From positions 1 through 59,211 of the forward strand of contig JBHIFI010000003.1 in assembly GCA_046761005.1 (NCBI GenBank): a stretch of DNA of 59,211 bases, given 5' to 3'. Within the stretch, counting starts at the first letter, position 1. Each line of letters begins with the position of its first letter. The notes below the pieces were generated by a model. The model made no database searches and was not told the DNA's origin. It saw only the letters and a program-made list of their open reading frames with translations. The DNA comes from JAGMCJ01 sp046761005. GTDB lineage: Archaea > Thermoplasmatota > Thermoplasmata > RBG-16-68-12 > JAGMCJ01. A program made the position numbers and the translations under genes. Positions 57,310-59,211 of the stretch are shown here, piece by piece.

Positions 57310-58563
57310 TTAATGTTTTGGTCCAAGAAATGCGCCTGATGGGTTTACTATGACCTCTCCCTCCTCTACAATGCGTTCACCGTGTAAGAAAGTTGCAGAG
57401 GGGAAAACACCTTTCATGCCTTCAAAGGGTGTCCAGCCGCATTTGGAATGCAAATCATCCTGTCTGATTTTTCGTGGCTTCCGAAGGTCGACTACCATAA
57501 TGTCAGCGTCGTATCCTATGTCGATTTTCCCTTTGTTCAGAGAAAGCAAGTCGGCGGGCTTCTCGCACACTGCGTCAACAAACCTATCGAGCGAGAGGCT
57601 TTTCAGTCTGACCCTTTCAAGAAGGAGAGGAATCATGGTTTCGACACCTGGCACTCCGGCGGGTGCAGAATAGAAATCTTGTTCCTTCTCATCCAGTGTG
57701 TGGGGTGCGTGGTCAGATGCCACCAAATCGATTCCTCCATTAGCAAAGGCGGACCATAGGGCATTCTGGTCGTGCTTGTACCTCAAGGGAGGGTTAACCT
57801 TCGCTAGGGTCCCCATGTTGCAATTTACGTTGAGAAAAAGATGATGGGGTGTCACCTCGCTGGTGAAGTCTGTACCAGAAAGAGATTCCAACCCTTTCTC
57901 CGATGAAAGGTGGGCTATGTGGATTCTTTGGATTCCCGTGAGCCGCCTCGCCTTTTCTATTCCGCTAACCTCAGCGCTTACAGGTCTGGATGCCAGATGA
58001 TCTTCGAGCGTCTTTTCCTCAATGTTGCTAATTTGCGCAGGATCCTCACAATGAACCGATATGAATTTCTTTGCCCTGGAAAGGTCCTTTTTCAATTCAA
58101 GAAAGCCATTGAAGTTCTCTATCGCCAAGCCTCCTGTCGACGGAGCGAAGTATATCTTGAATGCCGTGGCAACCTCAGCGAGACCTTCAATATCACTATC
58201 TTCTGTCAGTCCCGCATATAGCCCGAAGTCCACCATCGCCTTTTTTCCGATAGATTCAACTTTCTCCCTTATCCTCGTTGGAGTAGTTGCTGGAGGAATT
58301 GTATTGGGCATGTCGAGGACACAAGTTATCCCGCCACACGCAGCTGCCGTGGTTCCTGAGAGGAAATCCTCTTTCTCCGTCATTCCAGGTTCGCGGAAAT
58401 GGACATGGAGGTCGATTCCAGTGGGAAGGATGATACCGCCAAAGCGGAACTTCTCGTCTCCTTTGAGAATCCGCTTAATCTCGCTTATCTTTCCATTTTC
58501 TATGCCTATGCAGCAATCCTGCAGACTTCCACTAACGTAGGCGCGACCCTCAATGACCCTCAT
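57310..58563 (-). CDS. pyrC: dihydroorotase
   Basis: A class I-type dihydroorotase of the amidohydrolase superfamily. It closes carbamoyl-aspartate to dihydroorotate in pyrimidine synthesis. The metal motifs are DLHVHFREPG near the N-terminus, the carbamylated-Lys candidate in TAFKIYFAPS, His in SVHCEDP, His in IHIAHLSS and Asp in VASDHAPH. The 417 residues match the long bacterial-archaeal form. ATG 58563 overlaps the upstream AMMECR1 gene by 14 bases, with AGGAAAGG behind it. No other pyrimidine gene is in the window. Some members of this family act on other amides, so a hydantoinase-like role is a minor alternative. Confidence 0.9.
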   Translation of the reverse strand: MRVIEGRAYVSGSLQDCCIGIENGKISEIKRILKGDEKFRFGGIILPTGIDLHVHFREPGMTEKEDFLSGTTAAACGGITCVLDMPNTIPPATTPTRIREKVESIGKKAMVDFGLYAGLTEDSDIEGLAEVATAFKIYFAPSTGGLAIENFNGFLELKKDLSRAKKFISVHCEDPAQISNIEEKTLEDHLASRPVSAEVSGIEKARRLTGIQRIHIAHLSSEKGLESLSGTDFTSEVTPHHLFLNVNCNMGTLAKVNPPLRYKHDQNALWSAFANGGIDLVASDHAPHTLDEKEQDFYSAPAGVPGVETMIPLLLERVRLKSLSLDRFVDAVCEKPADLLSLNKGKIDIGYDADIMVVDLRKPRKIRQDDLHSKCGWTPFEGMKGVFPSATFLHGERIVEEGEVIVNPSGAFLGPKH

Positions 58564-59164
58564 CCTTTCCTCCCAGGACGCGTCTCTCTATCTCCCCTCT
58601 CGGTGTTTTTTCTCCGAATATCTCGGCAGAGAACTTGTAGATTCTAGTATCCCTATTGAGCCAGTCATCGGCCCTCAAGCCCGCCTTCATGCAGGTGTTT
58701 GATAGAAACTCCTCGACATTCCATTCCCAGTCAATGGCAACTTGAGGCAATAGAAGGCCTCTGAATACGCCTTTTCTTGCAATAAGGCCATCTCTCCCTA
58801 TCACGATGCTCTTCAAGTATTCCTTGGGTTTCTTGACGATAACCTCTTCAGGAGGAGTAAGCAGACTTACCTCGATAACGATATTGTCCAGCTCATTTTC
58901 CCTCAAGGGCGGGAACCTCGGGTCCCTGGTGGCTTCTTGTGCAGCCTTTACGATCGCCTCTCTGAGCGGAAAGAACGGCTCGGGATATCCTATGCACCCT
59001 CGCAATTCTATCTCGGGGAACGTGTCTATAGTGACAAAGACGCCCGACTTCTCTTCAAAGCTCTTGGGAAAATCAACATCGTATTTGTCCTCTCCACGCA
59101 CATAGTTCTCAATAGTGTTCCTTGCCGCTAGAACAGCACATTCTCCCTCTTCCTTGGAATACAT
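58550..59164 (-). CDS. AMMECR1-domain protein
   Basis: A 204-residue member of the AMMECR1 family, an ancient alpha/beta fold whose molecular function is not established. It has the invariant motif ELRGCIGYPEP, and elsewhere SGVFVTIDTFPE, ATRDPRFPPLRENEL and GLLLPQVAIDWEWN, all conserved. The archaeal copies usually stand alone, as here, and not linked to a MEMO domain. It begins at ATG 59164 with TATA-like GAATTTAAG (59190-59198) 26 bases upstream and leads the dihydroorotase gene. Confidence 0.95.
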   Translation of the reverse strand: MYSKEEGECAVLAARNTIENYVRGEDKYDVDFPKSFEEKSGVFVTIDTFPEIELRGCIGYPEPFFPLREAIVKAAQEATRDPRFPPLRENELDNIVIEVSLLTPPEEVIVKKPKEYLKSIVIGRDGLIARKGVFRGLLLPQVAIDWEWNVEEFLSNTCMKAGLRADDWLNRDTRIYKFSAEIFGEKTPRGEIERRVLGGKDEGH

Positions 59165-59189
59165 CTAGGCACCTAATCGAGATGCCCCA

Positions 59190-59198
59190 CTTAAATTC
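59190..59198 (-). promoter_or_regulatory. TATA-like box for the AMMECR1-pyrC operon
   Basis: GAATTTAAG on the minus strand, 26-34 bases before the ATG at 59164, predicts a leaderless transcript through both genes. Confidence 0.55.
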
Positions 59199-59211
59199 TT
59201 GTATATTCACA

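Overview
The window is archaeal chromosome. It carries archaeal or archaeal/eukaryotic-type information genes (topoisomerase VI A and B, MCM, RadB, NMD3, ABCE1/RLI, NAC, ribosomal protein L10e, Dph2, archease), an archaeal-type SRP (7S) RNA, a tRNA-Arg, type 2 IPP isomerase with isopentenyl phosphate kinase, and many genes whose start codon lies about 25-30 bases downstream of a TATA-like box (leaderless style). I infer a euryarchaeon. The decarboxylase/IPK mevalonate branch, the fused gamma-delta 2-oxoacid oxidoreductase and the secreted subtilases would fit a Thermoplasmatota-like lineage, but the lineage is not proven here. There is no IS element, CRISPR array or prophage. Two VapBC pairs and one AT-richer surface-protein gene are the main accessory signs.

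Layout. 1-4065: a small coiled-coil ORF, a DRG GTPase, carbamate kinase, a membrane zinc-ribbon protein and VapBC pair 1. 4302-8900: top6B-top6A, a DUF89 protein and a DUF998 membrane protein. 8998-13295: tRNA-Arg(GCG), a 2-oxoacid:ferredoxin oxidoreductase operon (gamma-delta fusion, alpha, beta), a winged-helix/zinc-ribbon protein and adenylate kinase. 13551-15690: archease, an atypical HAD protein and a mevalonate-diphosphate-decarboxylase-family enzyme. 15816-22899: aspartate dehydrogenase faces a long minus-strand run of L10e, a degenerate PEP-synthase-like protein, MfnA-type decarboxylase, Dph2, QueD, QueC and QueE. 23102-27046: VapBC pair 2 with a phased-repeat operator, then IPK, IDI-2 and a prenyl synthase. 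27141-29941: a Ras-like GTPase, RadB and an MFS transporter. 29938-35037: MCM, DUF424, NMD3 and both fumarase subunits, headed by a 46-residue zinc ribbon protein. 35363-42836: a surface glycosidase-like protein, two pilin-like proteins and a Tad/type IV pilus motor (CxxC protein, ATPase, TadC). 42937-51788: two large tandem secreted subtilases. 52064-59164: a KaiC-like ATPase, an HTH protein, SRP RNA, a VOC protein, NAC, ABCE1, a DedA protein, dihydroorotase and an AMMECR1 protein.

How they fit together. The metabolic core converts 2-oxoacids with ferredoxin, runs fumarase, makes isoprenoid precursors by what looks like an alternative mevalonate route ending in IPK, and makes 7-deazaguanine (QueDCE) for tRNA modification. 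Translation, ribosome-export, recycling and protein-targeting functions are spread through it (L10e, NMD3, ABCE1, NAC, SRP RNA, Dph2). The pilus-like motor and the subtilases suggest a surface, protein-degrading lifestyle. The least explained items are the PEP-synthase-like pseudoenzyme, the Ras-like GTPase with an extra N-terminal domain, the pilus ATPase whose open frame has no usual start codon, and the ten-base phased repeats at vapB2.
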